64,000 nt of DNA from Linyphia triangularis (GCA_963978545.1 OZ021731.1:25564093-25628092); one strand, 5' to 3'. Counted from the first letter of the stretch, positions 11,508-63,829 are shown. A program made the numbers and translations. The notes: generated from the sequence alone by a model not told the origin.

Positions 11508-12026
11508 TACTTGATACTTCATATCATGACCATTTTTTTTGTATAGCATATCGTATAACTATCGTTTTTAGTATATAGACCGAATATCCGGCCGGATATC
11601 CGGTGAAATCCGTTTCGGATATCCGTATCCGGTAGAGATGGTACGTAGGATATCCGAAATCCGGTATCCGGCAAAACTCACATCCGTTCCATCCCTAGCC
11701 ATTAGTAAAACCGCTACTAGATGACGCAGTCAAATTTCAGTTAAAAATTTAACAAACTGTTTTTTTATAATAATTTCCTACTTTTTATTTCATTTTATAC
11801 TATTAGAAATATTAATTTGGGTCTTCATACACTTAATATTTGTGTTTTATTTTTATTTAGTTCGCATAGGAATGAATTTTGTATTCTTCCGCTGTTTGTT
11901 TAAATTTCAATTCAATGTTTACGGTTGTCATCATTTACTTATTGTCAGTTATTAGTGTTTAGTTAATCATCATTTTATTGTATTATAAGAACAAGTATAA
12001 ATTATAAAACATCAGTGTATTTTAAA

Positions 12027-12032
12027 AATAAA
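12027..12032 (+). terminator. Candidate FAR-A polyadenylation signal
   Basis: AATAAA followed about 10 nt later by the GT-rich ttagtgtttt. It is the first canonical hexamer on the + strand after the hAT element. It is only a candidate. Confidence 0.3.
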
Positions 12033-12114
12033 GAAAAACCTTAGTGTTTTATCAGTTACAAAAATAATAATTTGGGCAATAAAATAATAATGGTGTAGAA
12101 TGATAAGAGGGTAA

Positions 12115-12368
12115 AATCCTAGAATACGTTACACGCTTAGCGCGATTTTGAAAAATATCACCAATGCCAAAATGTTGCGTTGACGCTTGTCGCCAAACTG
12201 TTGCCAACGCCCAAATAACGTTTTTATGATTGTCGCCAAGAATTAGCGAAGAAAAAAACATAAACAATCGTAACCTGAAAATAGGAAATACATAAACATA
12301 CAATGAAAAAAAAGCATATAAATTTTCTCCTATATCGCCAAATTCACCGTGTAACGTATACTAGGATT
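12115..12368. mobile_element. Small inverted-repeat element (MITE-like)
   Basis: 21-bp terminal inverted repeats (aatcctagaatacgttacacg at the left, its complement at 12348-12368) with 20 of 21 matching. There is no coding content. The target duplication is unclear (TA or TTAA). Confidence 0.65.
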
Positions 12369-15300
12369 AAGCCATGCATATTAGTACCCCAATTTTGACA
12401 CAATTTTCAGTAATTATACCTAGATAGTTTTTCATACATGTATTATGAAATAATTATTTTCTCATTTTTATAATTTTCTATTTTTGATAAGCAAATGATT
12501 TCCATAAATAAATCTTGAAATGCAGTTTTCAGACAGCGATTTGAATTTGTCTATCGTCTCTATGGCAGAATGTAAACAATAACAAATGGCGGAAGGTTAC
12601 AACGCATGTTTAAATATAGGGAAAATATAATCAAAAAATGAATATAAAACGATGTTTAAGATCGTATTAATACTTTTCATGATAATGGGTGATATAAAAA
12701 AATAACTTAAAAGTGTTATAAATGCTATTTTTTAAATCTTGATATAATTTTGACTGCGCCATCTCATGGCGATTCTAATAATGTCTGCAAACAAGTCGGG
12801 GAAAAATAGTTCTCAATATAGTTGTTATTTTATAAGTTATGTGCATATTTAAACGTGGAAACATCGTCATTTTCGTTAAAATGTAGTCATTAAAATGCTT
12901 AAGTAACAAATTTTTGTAGTTTTGTTTGATGGCAAACGAAATCTTTTTGTAAGCGTTTTTTTCTCTCTTGTCCCATAGTCTAAAATCATTAAAAATATTT
13001 TTTGTGTATCACAATATAAAACTTTACAAAAGAAAAATGCTACCATCACTAATCAGCATCATCATAAAAAATTTAAAAAAAAAAATTGTGTATGAAATAA
13101 AAAGTTTAATTTTATATGTTGTCAAAAATTTATGAACTACGTATACATCAATTTGAGCAGCACATATGCAAAAAGAGCTATGGAACCAAAATCTTTTAAT
13201 ATAATGGTTTTGTAACAAAAGTTATTTTGAAAATAATTGTACAAAATGTAAATATTTTGTAAATTCTAATTAAATTTTCATTCTGGAATTCATTTGAGTT
13301 ATTTTATCAATGTAGAAATTCTTATTTGTAGCGGAAATACAAACTGTAAATCAGTAGTAGCAGTTTTGTTTGTATTTTTCTACAAAATATCGAAATTCGA
13401 GATGAATATTTGGGGGCTGGTGCACATTTAATAGGTCCATCGAGCCAAGCGAACTTGTCCTTGCTAGGGGGTCTGGGACACAAAATTCAAAATTTTTTAT
13501 CTGTATAACTATTTGTCTGCATATTTTAAAGCAGTAATGTATGATGCTTTAAAACTTTGAAAACTATTTTAAATTTTCAAAATTCAAAAATATTTTTTTT
13601 TTAAATTTATAAACTTCAAAATTTTGATATTTCCTAAATTTGATATATCTAAAAAACTTTTTTAAAAAATCACTTTATTTTGCATAAAACTACTTCTTAT
13701 AATTCATTTTAAAAATTGTTTTCATGATTATTCAATAAAGTAATTAGAAAAAATTTAAAAAAAATAAAAAATTGTGCAAAAACTGTATAAAATCCATAGT
13801 ATGCTAAGCTCCAAAAGCTTTTTTTTTTTTTTTTTAAAGTTAAATAAAAAAACATAATTCATGAAGACAAATTAAAGAAATATATATGAAAAAGAAAAAA
13901 AAAAATTGTGGAAATTTTCATAGTAATAGTTACAAGAATTACAAAAATTACAAGTAATTTTTATGTTATATCAATTTAAACTCATAAAAGGGACAAAAAG
14001 CCATCACAGAGAAAAACAGTTTCAAAGTTTCAAGATAGCATGTCTGAGATACAGTTGTCACGTAACAAAAACTTAAATATTTCAAGTTCTACTAAAGATA
14101 GAAACAAAATTTTTATGCCATTTTGTTTAAAAACATTTGCATTATTTTTTACAATAATAATAATAAAAAAAAAATTGAGAATTTTGCAAATTTTGAGTCC
14201 CAGACCACCTTAACCTTTCACCAAGAATATTAATCTGCTTATGTGTCAATGAAGTTTTCAGCAAGCGAAACGAACTGTGTTTGAGAAACAATGAAACATT
14301 TTAGCGAGCAAAGCAAGCTGTGTTTATTACAAAGAAGTTTTTAGCGTCCGAAGATAGCTTGATTTTGCATAGCAATGATTGATTGATCAGCATTGATGAT
14401 CATCATGATTGATGATCATTGATTTTGCATAGCCTTTATACTTGCGAAGCGTCGAAATTTGGGACCTATACACCAATGACGGGTCTCCTCAACGCAGGGC
14501 CCCACAGCAAGTATTTAATAAAAAGTTTTCTTCAAATAACATTTCCTGCCACATTTAAGAAAATAATTTTAAACTGAAATTCGAATTTCAATCACAAACT
14601 TTGAGCCTGTGTAAATTTAATTTCAATAGAGTTTTAATGCCAATACGTTTGCACCAACCTCACACATGCATAGTAGAACTAAGAGTCCCAAAAAATATGT
14701 TAGCGCTGATGAAAAAGAAGAAATGAAGTCGAAACATTTATTTGCTTATCACTTTTCCTTGGTAGTTTTCAATTTAATAAATAATTTATCAAAGAGAAAA
14801 TACTCTTGTAAACTGCTAAATTAGAAACTAACCAAAAATAAAATTAATAGCAAATATTGTTGTTAAAAATCTGTGGTAAAATATGAAATTCACAATCACT
14901 GATATGCTTAAAATATACAAGTATGAATAGATTTAGGATAACAATTTCAGCTGCTTATGGATAAATCTTAACAATCTAATTAATTCGAATTCATATTACT
15001 TTCAACCAATACTGTAATATGTAACTATCAAAACATCTTGAAGTCAAACATATACATAGATAAAAAAAAATAAAAAAATAAAAAAAAAATGGTATCACAC
15101 AACAGTCTGTTCTCTAACCTGATACCAGATTGCTTTTATAGAATCAAGCAATGACAAAACGACGCAGCGTTGAAAATTTTTAAGTTTAAAAACACAAAAT
15201 TAAACATAACAATCAAACAGTCGACAGTGAAAAAAAAAAGAAAATGCTTTTCTTGTGTGTTATGACAAATAAATATGATTAATATGAAAATTCCAATCTT

Positions 15301-15600
15301 CTCATTAGTTACAAACTGGCAGGCAGCACCCCTCATAGTTAAACTTCGCATACAGATCCGGACACTTAATTGCTCGCTTGTCAACTCCATGTATCTTTTG
15401 AATGATGATTGCATCTTTTTGAACAAATTTGTGCATCGTTTTGTATCATATTTGTCGTATGTTGGCAGAAACTCGAGCATCGTTCCAAAGTAAACAATTT
15501 TTGTAAAAATGTTACAAACATCACAAAACACTTTTTTGCCCTCTATTCCTTCTTATAAATAAAATTATTCAATTTTAAAACTGCGCAACAATATTTCAAA
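12369..15600. other. Intergenic AT-rich stretch
   Basis: No gene was identified. A block at about 13410-14520 starts with a ggtgcac...aggtcc sequence and ends with tgggacctatacacc in inverse orientation, which may be the eroded ends of an element. It holds repeated agcgaagc-type motifs (14260-14345) and a short repeated cattgatgatcat run near 14390-14425. The rest is poly(A)/(T)-rich DNA. Confidence 0.4.
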
Positions 15601-15620
15601 ACTTCCAGTATCTTTTATTC

Positions 15621-16990
15621 AGCTTGGGTGAGAGTATCCAACGATCGATTTACAAGATTTCGGATCGGGTTCGACCAGTGCCGAGCTGTTATTTACCCAT
15701 AGTGCAGTGTTCAAACTGGGATTGCTTGAAGGAATTATGAAAAAAAAAACATGTTAAATCTACTGAATTTAGATAGAGTGAACCCATATAGAACACATCC
15801 TCTCAGGGAGGTCCCTAGGAAGTCATTCGGAGTCCCGGGGATGTCTGTGTACATCCCAGGGACCTCCCTAGGAGGTTGTGTGCTAATTGAGATCTTTTAG
15901 AAAGCTTGGGTGAGAGTGTTCAATATCGGAATCCAACAATCGATTTACTACATTTCGGATCGAGCTGCTATTGACCCATAGTGCTGTGCTCTAACTGAGG
16001 TTGCTTGTAGGAATTATGAAAACAAAGCATGTTAAATCTACTGAATTTAGATAGAGTGATCCCATATAGCACACATCCTCACCGGGAGCTCCCTAGGAAG
16101 TCATTCGGAGTCCCGTTGATGTCTGTGGACATCCCACGGACCTCCCTAGGAGGTTGTGTGCTAATTGAGATCTTTTAGCCAGCTTGGGTGAGAGTGTCCG
16201 ATATCGGCATCCAACGATCGATTTACTACATTTCGGATCGAGCTGTTATTGACCCATAGTGCTGTGTTCTAACTGAGGTTGCTTGTAGGAAATATGAAAA
16301 CAAAGCATGTTAAATCTACTGAATTTAGATAGAGTGATCCCATATAGCACACATCCTCAAAGGAAGGTCCCTAGGAAGTCATTCGGAGTCCCGGGGATGT
16401 CTGTGTACATCCCAGGGACCTCTCTAGGAGGTTGTGTGCTAATTGAGATCTTTTAGCCAGCTTGGGTGAGAGTGTCCGATATCGGCATCCAACGATCGAT
16501 TTACTACATTTCGGATCGAGCTGCTATTGACCCTTAGTGCTGTGATCTAACTGAGGTTGCTTGTAGGAATTATGAAAACAAAGCATGTTAAATCTACTGA
16601 ATTTAGATAGAGTGATCCCATATAGCACACATCTTCAAAGGAAGGTCCCTAGGAAGTCATTCGGAGTCCCGGGGGTGTCTGTGTACATCCCAAGGACCTA
16701 ACTAAGAGGTTGCGTGTTAATTGAGATCTTTTAGCTAGCTTGGGTGAGAGTGCCCAATATCGGCAGCCAACGATCGATTTATTACATTTCGGATCGAGCT
16801 GCTATTGACCCATAGTGCTGTGATATAACTGAGGTTGCTTGTAGGAATTATAAAAACAAAGCATGTTAAATCTACTGAATTTAGATAGAGTGATCCCATA
16901 TAGCACACGTCCTCAAAGGAATGTCCCTAGGAAGTCATTAGGAGTCCCGGTGATGTCTGGGGACATCCTAGGGATGGTTGTGTACTATAT
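15621..16990. repeat. 278-bp tandem satellite, five copies
   Basis: Repeats begin with agcttgggtgag at 15621, 15903, 16181, 16459 and 16737 (periods 282, 278, 278, 278). The last copy is truncated near 16990. Copies are very similar apart from point changes. Each contains an imperfect hairpin around gtcccgggatgtctgtgtac / catcccagggacctcc. Some contain an invertible cctagg core. Confidence 0.9.
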
Positions 16991-17139
16991 GAGATCAAAG
17001 ACACAGCCTAGTGGCAAGTCCATCTTAGGTGTGAAAAAATTATGAAAGCAGATATTGCACCCCCAAATTGCATCTTATTCAAATTATACACAAATTGTAA
17101 TTTTAGTACCATTTTTACTTTAAATTACCTATATGTATA

Positions 17140-17690
17140 CATAGAGTAATGAAAGTATAGCATTTGGTCCAAAAAAAAAAAAAAAAAAAAATCTTTTTTT
17201 TTTTTTTTTTTTGCATTTGGAACATTTTGATTTTACAAAAAGTGATCTAAAAAAAATATCTGTCTATGTGTATGTGTATCTGTGGTCTAAAATATTCCGA
17301 ACAAAATGATCTAGGATGTTCATATTTGATGAGTGGGTTAGTAGTGACCTTGAGACCTAAATCACGCATTCTCATAAGGAAGCTGCTATTAAAAAAAATC
17401 ATGTTTTTTACTGATTGCTGAGAAACGGCTCTAATGATTTTGATAAAAATCGCTGTGGTAATGTCTCTTAAGGTGTTCTAAACACCCCCACCTCCGAAAT
17501 TCTCGTAAAATACTTTAATGGCGTAAAAAGTTGAAAATTGAATGCCTTTAATACAAAGTTCTCTTTCCTTGGGTATACCTCATCAACGAACGTTTCTTCT
17601 CTCCTCAGTTTCACTTTTAAGAAAGGATAATATATGAATTATAGAAAAGTATAACCCCAAAATTATAAATTTGGCGAAGTTTTTTTTACC
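17140..17690 (+). repeat. Interspersed repeat R1, copy 2
   Basis: Homologous to 6715-7239 and to the reverse complement of 24583-25320. It begins taatgaaagtatagcatttgg, with long A and T runs at 17171-17211. The 3' end is lost, replaced by unrelated sequence after about 17690. Confidence 0.6.
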
Positions 17691-17739
17691 CTGGGCTTTG
17701 CTTGCTAAAGCCCAAGTGCATTGCTTTCGATTAGTCAAA

Positions 17740-18400
17740 AGTGTGTTCCGTCCGCACTTTCTAGAGGTATGGCAAAAAAAAAAAAGGCTTCAATCAAAGT
17801 CAGCCACTGCCGGTTCCCGAAGGAAGAAGTTGGATGAGTAAGTTTGTTCGTAGCACTACGCTGGTCGTACCCTTGAAACTTTTCAGTGTGCAAGTTCCAT
17901 ACTGAATGCTTTTTCATTGTGCAAGGACCAAACGGCACTTCGCTGGTCGTATTGTTGAAACTTTTCATTGCGCAAGGGGTAAACCGCCCCACGCTCAGCA
18001 GATCTGTTAATAATCAAGTTAGCTATGACATGTTGGATGTCGTAGAAGAGTTGAGCATGTTGGTAGTACCAAGTGTACCGTCGGTGGTACCATTTCCGGT
18101 TTGTCATTTTTCGTGGTAACTATGGCATGTTGGGTGTCGATGAACACGTCTGGAAGACCTGTGAGTGTTGGTGGCACTGAGTGTATTATCGGAGGTACCA
18201 TTTCCGGTTTGTCATTTTTCAAGATGACAAACCAGAACTACCAACCATCTAACATGCAATAGCTTGAACTCATCTTGAGAAGTTGAGCATGTTGATGGTA
18301 CTGAGTGTACCATCGGTTGTATCATTTCCAGTTTTGTCATTTTTCAAAATAGTTATGGCATGGTGGGTGTCGTTGAACTAGTCTTAAACAAATTATGATG
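17740..18400. repeat. Degenerate tandem repeat around ccatttccggtttgtcattt
   Basis: Three diverged units of about 105-127 bp share ccatttccggtttgtcattt (ends near 18113, 18218 and, diverged, 18345) and tatggcatgttgggtgtcg. An earlier part (17870-17990) has two copies of a cgctggtcgtacc/ttgaaacttttca unit. Short open frames here differ in every unit and I do not treat them as genes. Confidence 0.5.
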
Positions 18401-18414
18401 GTTGCTGATACCGG

Positions 18415-19540
18415 TTATTCAGTACGCAAAAAAAAATCGAAACGCTGACAATATATCTTGTATTCTAATTGATGAAAAAACAGATGCCAAGTAACGTTTT
18501 AAATCGTGGAAGGTCTTTATTAATTGTATATAATTTTTTTCATGATGAGGAGTCATCTATATATTGGTTGGTTGTTTTCAGATTATCTGGCGCCGTCAGC
18601 AACACGAGGGCTATAATGCGCCGAAACATTTGTCATTAGACAAGCCAACATACATTTACAAACACCCATGCCTAACACAGGACTCGAACCCGCAACCTCG
18701 CGGTCTAGAAGCTAGCACGCTAACCACTATATCGTTTGGTCGGCCATCATCTATATATTAAAACTAGATCAAACTTTACAAAGTTTAATGGCAACCCCAT
18801 AATGTAATATTATATTATATTTACATAGAATCCCCACTCCAAAAAAACCTGTCTAAGTACCAAGTTTCATAATTTTCCATTAAGAGGTTAGTAATTTTGA
18901 TGATGTCAAAAAAAAAAAAAAAAAAATGACATACTAATGTTAAAAAGAAAATTTGCTGTTTTTTTTGCAGTATTTTTTAAATAGTTAATATATTTTAGTA
19001 ATTTTGTTTCAAACGATAACTTATAAAAGGCCAAACATAAATAACATACAACTTTTGTTTTAAATAGTTTTTTAATAATTAATTATTAATTAATAAAATA
19101 AGTTTTAACATTTTTTAAATAGAAACAAGTATTTTTTTCCCCCCTTTTTTTTTTCCTTAGAATTATCATGCTCGAAAACTTCTCCAGAATTTTTTTTCAT
19201 TCCATTTTGACTTTTGGCTCTCAATATTTCAGCAAGAATGTGAAAAGCTCAGTTTAAGGGACCGTGTAATAGATTATGTCTTGAAGCACGCAAAACGTTT
19301 GCTTCTTCCCCGTTTAAAGAAATTTGCCCTCAAGGTCGGCCAAAACATTTTCGCTCATATGTGACGTGTTTCTCAACATAATGAACTGAAATTTGGTATC
19401 TAGTGTAAACGAAGTATTCTAAATCGAATGAAAACATAAAAGATAGGGGTTCGTATTAAAATTTTTAACGATAGAATTAGATTTACTTAGTTTACAAATC
19501 CTCTAAGAAAATTCTTTTGTATCAGAAAGTTATGCGATGT
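18415..19540 (+). repeat. Interspersed repeat R2, copy 1 (with SINE insertion)
   Basis: About 0.95 kb (excluding the SINE) homologous to 37945-38850. Shared landmarks are cagtacgcaaaaaaa, ggtctttattaattgtatat, aagggaccg and ttgccctcaag. No coding frame survives and the class is unknown. It is interrupted by the SINE at 18566-18746. The last part ends with gcgatgttccacacccctag, the same terminus as R1. Confidence 0.6.
18566..18746 (-). mobile_element. tRNA-derived SINE, family S1 copy 1
   Basis: Minus-strand head ggccgaccaaacgatatagt, an A-box region TAGTGGTTAGCGTGC, a B box GGTTCGAGTCC, and a body containing ggcgcattatagccctcgtg. It has a perfect 13-bp target duplication tcatctatatatt (18553-18565 and 18747-18759). 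Two more copies lie at 33525-33701 and 54493-54668. Confidence 0.85.
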
Positions 19541-20606
19541 TCCACACCCCTAGTTTAGCTGAAAATGGTCAACTCTATTAATGGAATGAAGAAATTTTAT
19601 CAAGAAATTCACTACAATCGGAAAGGGGATTCTGCAAACCTATTACAATATTAATTTCAATCATAAATCTTGGGAAAATGATAAAAATATACTAAAAAAA
19701 AAATCAAGATTTTAGATTGAAATTGCTACCCATTTGATATTGTTATCTAGTAGCTGTGATACATAGTTGTCAGTTAATAATAACGAGTAAGATGGAATGT
19801 GACACTCTCTGTCAATAAAATACTGCTTCAAATTGTTTCTATTATGGTTGGTAGATGGGTATTTTCAGGTATTTCAGGCATACTCAACTATATTGAATTT
19901 AATCAATGTACCATGCGCATCAACAGAGAGAATTAAAGGGGAGATACGCTTGTTTCTTCCTGCTGTTTGGAAAAGTAATTGGACAGAAGTGGTAGAATTC
20001 ATGGGAATAAGAAGTGCACGATACGAAATTTAGTTGTTTTTCGGAACAGAAAATTAATGCATAAATATCAATTAATAATTCAGTGGGGAATCCAGTTATC
20101 ATTTTTGAAAATTCTAGCTTTAAACAACAACTTTATAGTACGGGTAAAATAGTACCAAAAATCCATAAAAAAAATTGGTCCGTTGATGAAATTTCGAAAA
20201 AAATTTCCATTTGTCATGTAAATATAAAGATTCTATAAAAATATCTAGGAAAGAAGGGTCTTTTTTTTAGGGGAGGAGGGGGGGGGGTCAGGGGATTTTA
20301 TAACTGAACAATTAATTTTGGAATAATCTAGGCTTTTGACACATATTTGTAAAGTATTTTTTTTATGTTGAATCGAAGGAAAAAATAAAGCAAAACTATA
20401 TAGCTAATATAAAAAAACTTACAGTCCTTTTTAAAAACAAAAACACAGGTTTAAAATCGAGGAAAGATAAAATACAGCATAAAGAAATTTTAAAAAAATT
20501 GGTCCATTCATGAAACTTGACGTTTAATTTGTCATAAAAATGAATAATTGAAAGAGTCCATAAAAATATCCAGCAAAGAAGAGTGTGTTTTGAGGGAATA
20601 AGAGAT

Positions 20607-20645
<39 letters not shown>

Positions 20646-20688
20646 GAAATTGTACGTTTTGACTCTAATTCGAATGATGACAGAAAGA

Positions 20689-20726
<38 letters not shown>

Positions 20727-20899
20727 TAATAATAATATGAAAAGTTTATATTCACTTTATAGACGAAAGCACGTGTAAAGAGTACCTTATTTCATTACTT
20801 ATTCTTTATCTCTTAGACTATTTTTAGTTACTATTTCAATTATTCACTACTACTTATTTATTTTGTTACTAACTGGTACCTTTTATATTAAATTTTGAT
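19541..20899. other. Intergenic AT-rich stretch with homopolymer runs
   Basis: No gene was seen. It includes a G run (about 20277-20287), a T run (about 20611-20641) and an A run (about 20691-20722). The open frames at 19833-20033 and 20396-20755 are short or built from homopolymers. Confidence 0.45.
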
Positions 20900-21092
20900 T
20901 TTTTCATTAACTTTTTCGACTTAGTTTTGGTTCATTACATGTACTTTATATTACAAGTATTTTCGTCTATAAAAATTACTATAACTTTATATAGGATTGT
21001 TATATCGTCTTGCTTTTTTTTTCATTCGAATCAGCGTCAAAAAATATTTCACATACATGTGTTACATGAATGGGTTCTATCAAAATTAATTT

Positions 21093-21139
<47 letters not shown>

Positions 21140-21437
21140 CTTCCCCCACCCTTTTAAAAACACCTTTCTACGCTAGATATTTATTTTAACTCTTTTGTTT
21201 CTTTGTTCTCATTGCAAATAAAACGTTTTTGCCAAGTTAAATGAAAGTACCAATTTTTTATTTCTTCGTGTCGTATTTTACCTTTCCTCGGTTTTTACAT
21301 GTATTTTTGTTGTATAAAGGACTGTAACTTTTTATAGGTTAGTTATATCGTCTTACTTTCTTTTCATTCGAATCAGCGTCAAAAAATATTCCACATATAT
21401 GTGTTACATGAATGGGTTCTATCAAAATTAATTTTGA

Positions 21438-21475
<38 letters not shown>

Positions 21476-22110
21476 CTTCCCCCACCCCTTTAAAAACACC
21501 TTTCTACGCTAGATATTTATTTTGACTCTTTTGTTTCTTTGTTCTCATTGCAAATAAAACGTTTTTGCCAAGTTAAATGAAAGTACCAATTTTTTATTTC
21601 TTCGTGTCGTATTTTACCTTTCCTTAGTTTTTACATGTATTTTTGTTGTATAAAGGACTGTAACTTTTTATAGGTTAGTTATATCGTCTTACTTTCTTTT
21701 CATTCGAATCAGCGTCAAAAAATATTCTACATACGTGTGTTACATGAATGGGTTCTATCAAAATTAATTTTGAGTTAAAAAAAAAAAAAAAACTCTCCCC
21801 CACCCCTTTAAAAACACCTTTCTACGCTAGATATTTATTTTGACTCTTTTGTTTCTTTGTTCTCATTGCAAATAAAACGTTTTTGCCAAGTTAAATGAAA
21901 GTACCAATTTTTTATTTCTTCATGTCGTATTTTACCTTTCCTCGGTTTTTACATGTATTTTTGTTGTATAAAGGACTGTAACTTTGTATAGGTTAGTTAT
22001 ATCGTCTTGTGTGTGTGTTTTTTTTTTTTTTCATTCGATTCAACATAAAAAAAATATTCTAAGAGCACGAGTCATATGTCTAGATTATTCCAAAATTAAT
22101 TTTTCATTTA
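20900..22110. repeat. Tandem repeat of about 320-345 bp, four units, each with a poly(A) run
   Basis: The landmark ttcattcga occurs at 21021, 21363, 21709 and about 22030. Units carry tttttgccaagttaaatgaa, an A run and a ctcttcccccaccc C-rich block. The A run is about 37, 31 and 15 nt in successive units, and the first and last units are diverged. Confidence 0.85.
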
Positions 22111-22292
22111 TAAAACACCCCTCCACAATTGTTCTATTTTACCTGTACTATTCGCCTAGCTCCCCCGTTTTACAATCGGCACACTCTCCCTCCCAGAAAA
22201 TAATTATGATGACGCCCATGTATACATTACTGAGTAAGTTAGTTTCCATCACAACTCATTAAAAACTATAACACTATGACAAAACTGTTATA

Positions 22293-23823
22293 CACACATG
22301 TCCATAAATTAAGGATAATTCAGTTTTTCCCTAATAACTTCTCAGTAGAGTAGCATAGACACTTGAAATTTACTTCAAAGACGCATCTTTATACAACAAA
22401 ATGATAATTAAAACAACTCAGAATGAAATGCAAAGTGTACAGCGGGGCATATGCAAAAGAATGGAGTACCATTAGTGTGCAGTTGTACAGATGCATTTAT
22501 ATTAAAAATCACCTCAACACATGGAGTTGACTTTTAGTGTGAGATATGATCTTTCCTGTCATCAATATTTACTTGGCACAGTATTCTCATACTTAACATG
22601 AGTTACTTGATGAATTCTAGCGCCTAAATTGCTCGTCCCTCCTTTTGAAATGTTTGCAAGTGAGGGAAAGTTCCCAATGCATTAAATCTTTACACAATGA
22701 ATATCGTAGAAGCGTCCCACACATGTTTGATGAAATTTGGAGTAGAGGAGTGATCTGGCTTACTTATAGGGGCGATACTCATATTTTTAATCCTTTATCC
22801 AAAGCAAAAGTGGAATAAAATAAACCATAACTATCAATAAACGCGATTTTGAAACTGATATTTCACAATTAAAGACATGTCTAAATCAAGTTAACGTAAT
22901 TACAGTAAAAAAGTGGAATTTAATTATTTTTTGCTCTCTTGGGGAGCTTATTAAACAAATTCAACAAATTGAATATAAAGACCAAAACTCTTTTCCCACC
23001 AAATCATTATCTTGAAATGGCATTTACCATGAAATATCAAGTTCCGACCTTTCTACAGATCCTCTGATGTCCAATATTACTCATGAGACTGACAAAATTA
23101 TTTTCAGTAAATAGTATCTGATGTTAAAAAGATTTGGTCTTTGGGGGCAGTATGTTGACTTGGTTACAAAAGCTACCCAAGAGACCAAAATATAATTAAG
23201 TTCCACTTTTTCTCTGTAATTATGTTAACTTGATCTAGACAAGTTTTTAATGGTGATATATCGGTTTCTAAATCGTATTTATTGATACTTATGGCAAATT
23301 TTATTCCACTTTTGCCTTGGATAAGCGATTAAAAAATATGAATATCGACCCTATAAGTAAGCCAGGTCACTCCTCTAATCCAAATTTCTTCAAGTATGTG
23401 TGGGACGCTTCTACGATATGAATTGTGTTAAGACTTGATGTATTAGGAACTTTCCATTACTTACAAACAGTTCAAAAGGTGGGGCGAGCAATTTAGCCAC
23501 TACAATTCATCAAGTAACTCATGCTAAGTATGAGAATACAGTGTTAAGTAAACACTGATGACAGGGGAGATCATATCTCACAGTAGAAGTCCACTCCATG
23601 AGTTGAGTGATTTTTAATGTAAATGCATCTGTACAACTGAACACTAATGGTACTCCATTCTTTTGCATTTGCCCCCGCTGTACACTTTGCATTTCAATTT
23701 GCGACTGAATTATTTTAATTATCATTATGAACACTCTTTGAAGTGAATTTCAAGTGTCTATGCTGCTCCACTGAGAAGTTATTAGGGAAAAACTGAATTA
23801 TCCTTAATTTATGGACATGAGTG
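22293..23823. mobile_element. 1.5-kb foldback element with about 0.7-kb arms, upstream of FAR-B
   Basis: The left arm begins cacacatgtccataaattaa and the right arm ends with its near-complement, with TA at 22291-22292 and 23824-23825. The arms (about 22293-22960 and 23160-23823) align along their length with scattered mismatches, around a centre of about 200 bp. There is no transposase. The terminal sequence resembles Tc1-like elements. It ends 34 bp upstream of the candidate FAR-B TATA box. Confidence 0.82.
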
Positions 23824-23857
23824 TATTTGCAAAAGCAAGTGCGAAAGAGGTATACAA

Positions 23858-23865
23858 TATAAAAG
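23858..23865 (+). promoter_or_regulatory. Candidate FAR-B TATA box
   Basis: TATAAAAG, 193 bp upstream of the FAR-B start codon. It predicts initiation near 23888. A splice-acceptor-like sequence (ggtttcttag, ending at 24045) just before the ATG leaves open that the true first exon lies further upstream. Confidence 0.4.
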
Positions 23866-24050
23866 AACTATTAGCAGCCAGCTTCCTTGAAGAAAATACT
23901 TTTTATAATGACTATCGTTTAGTTAATTAGTGTTTTGAACTAATAAGAAGCAAGAGGAAATAAAAGTGAAGTGCTTCAATTCAAATCTTCCTAATCCTGG
24001 TATTCAATTGCAATTTATAATTAAAACATCACATCGGTTTCTTAGAAAAC

Positions 24051-63628
<39,578 letters not shown>

Positions 63629-63829
63629 GTAACTCCTACTTTGATACTTTAAACACAAATTCTTACAACACCATTTTTAGTGTCTACATATAGAGAAGGA
63701 GCTCATGTGTTAGTAAAAAAGCTTAGGTTAAACATAGAGCTTGTCTGTATACCTGAGATCAACATTCCTAAACTGCCTCTCATCTAAGGCAGCATAATAG
63801 GTGGCCTTTGCTTACCAAAAGAGGCTGAC

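Larger units (their letters stand above)
9797..11697 (+). mobile_element. hAT transposon with 8-bp target duplication
   Basis: A 1901-bp element with terminal inverted repeats TAGGGATGGAACGGAT and its complement, and a perfect 8-bp target duplication gccattag (9789-9796 and 11698-11705). The subterminal regions (9805-9940 and 11580-11690) are packed with tatccgg/ccggata motifs, as expected of transposase-binding repeats. It contains a decayed BED-finger ORF and a SINE. The catalytic part of the transposase is absent. Confidence 0.88.
9532..12050 (+). other. Probable FAR-A 3' UTR, interrupted by a hAT element
   Basis: AT-rich non-coding DNA downstream of the stop. No AATAAA occurs before the hAT insertion, only weaker ATTAAA forms near 9544 and 9669. 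The first good AATAAA after the hAT is at 12027-12032, followed by the GT-rich ttagtgttttatc. The extent of the UTR is inference. Confidence 0.35.

Noticed and set aside
18566..18746. Possible tRNA gene on the minus strand (also at 33525-33701 and 54493-54668)
   Set aside because: The A and B boxes are present, but no full cloverleaf with paired acceptor ends is seen and the sequence runs on into a shared body with target duplications, so these are SINEs.
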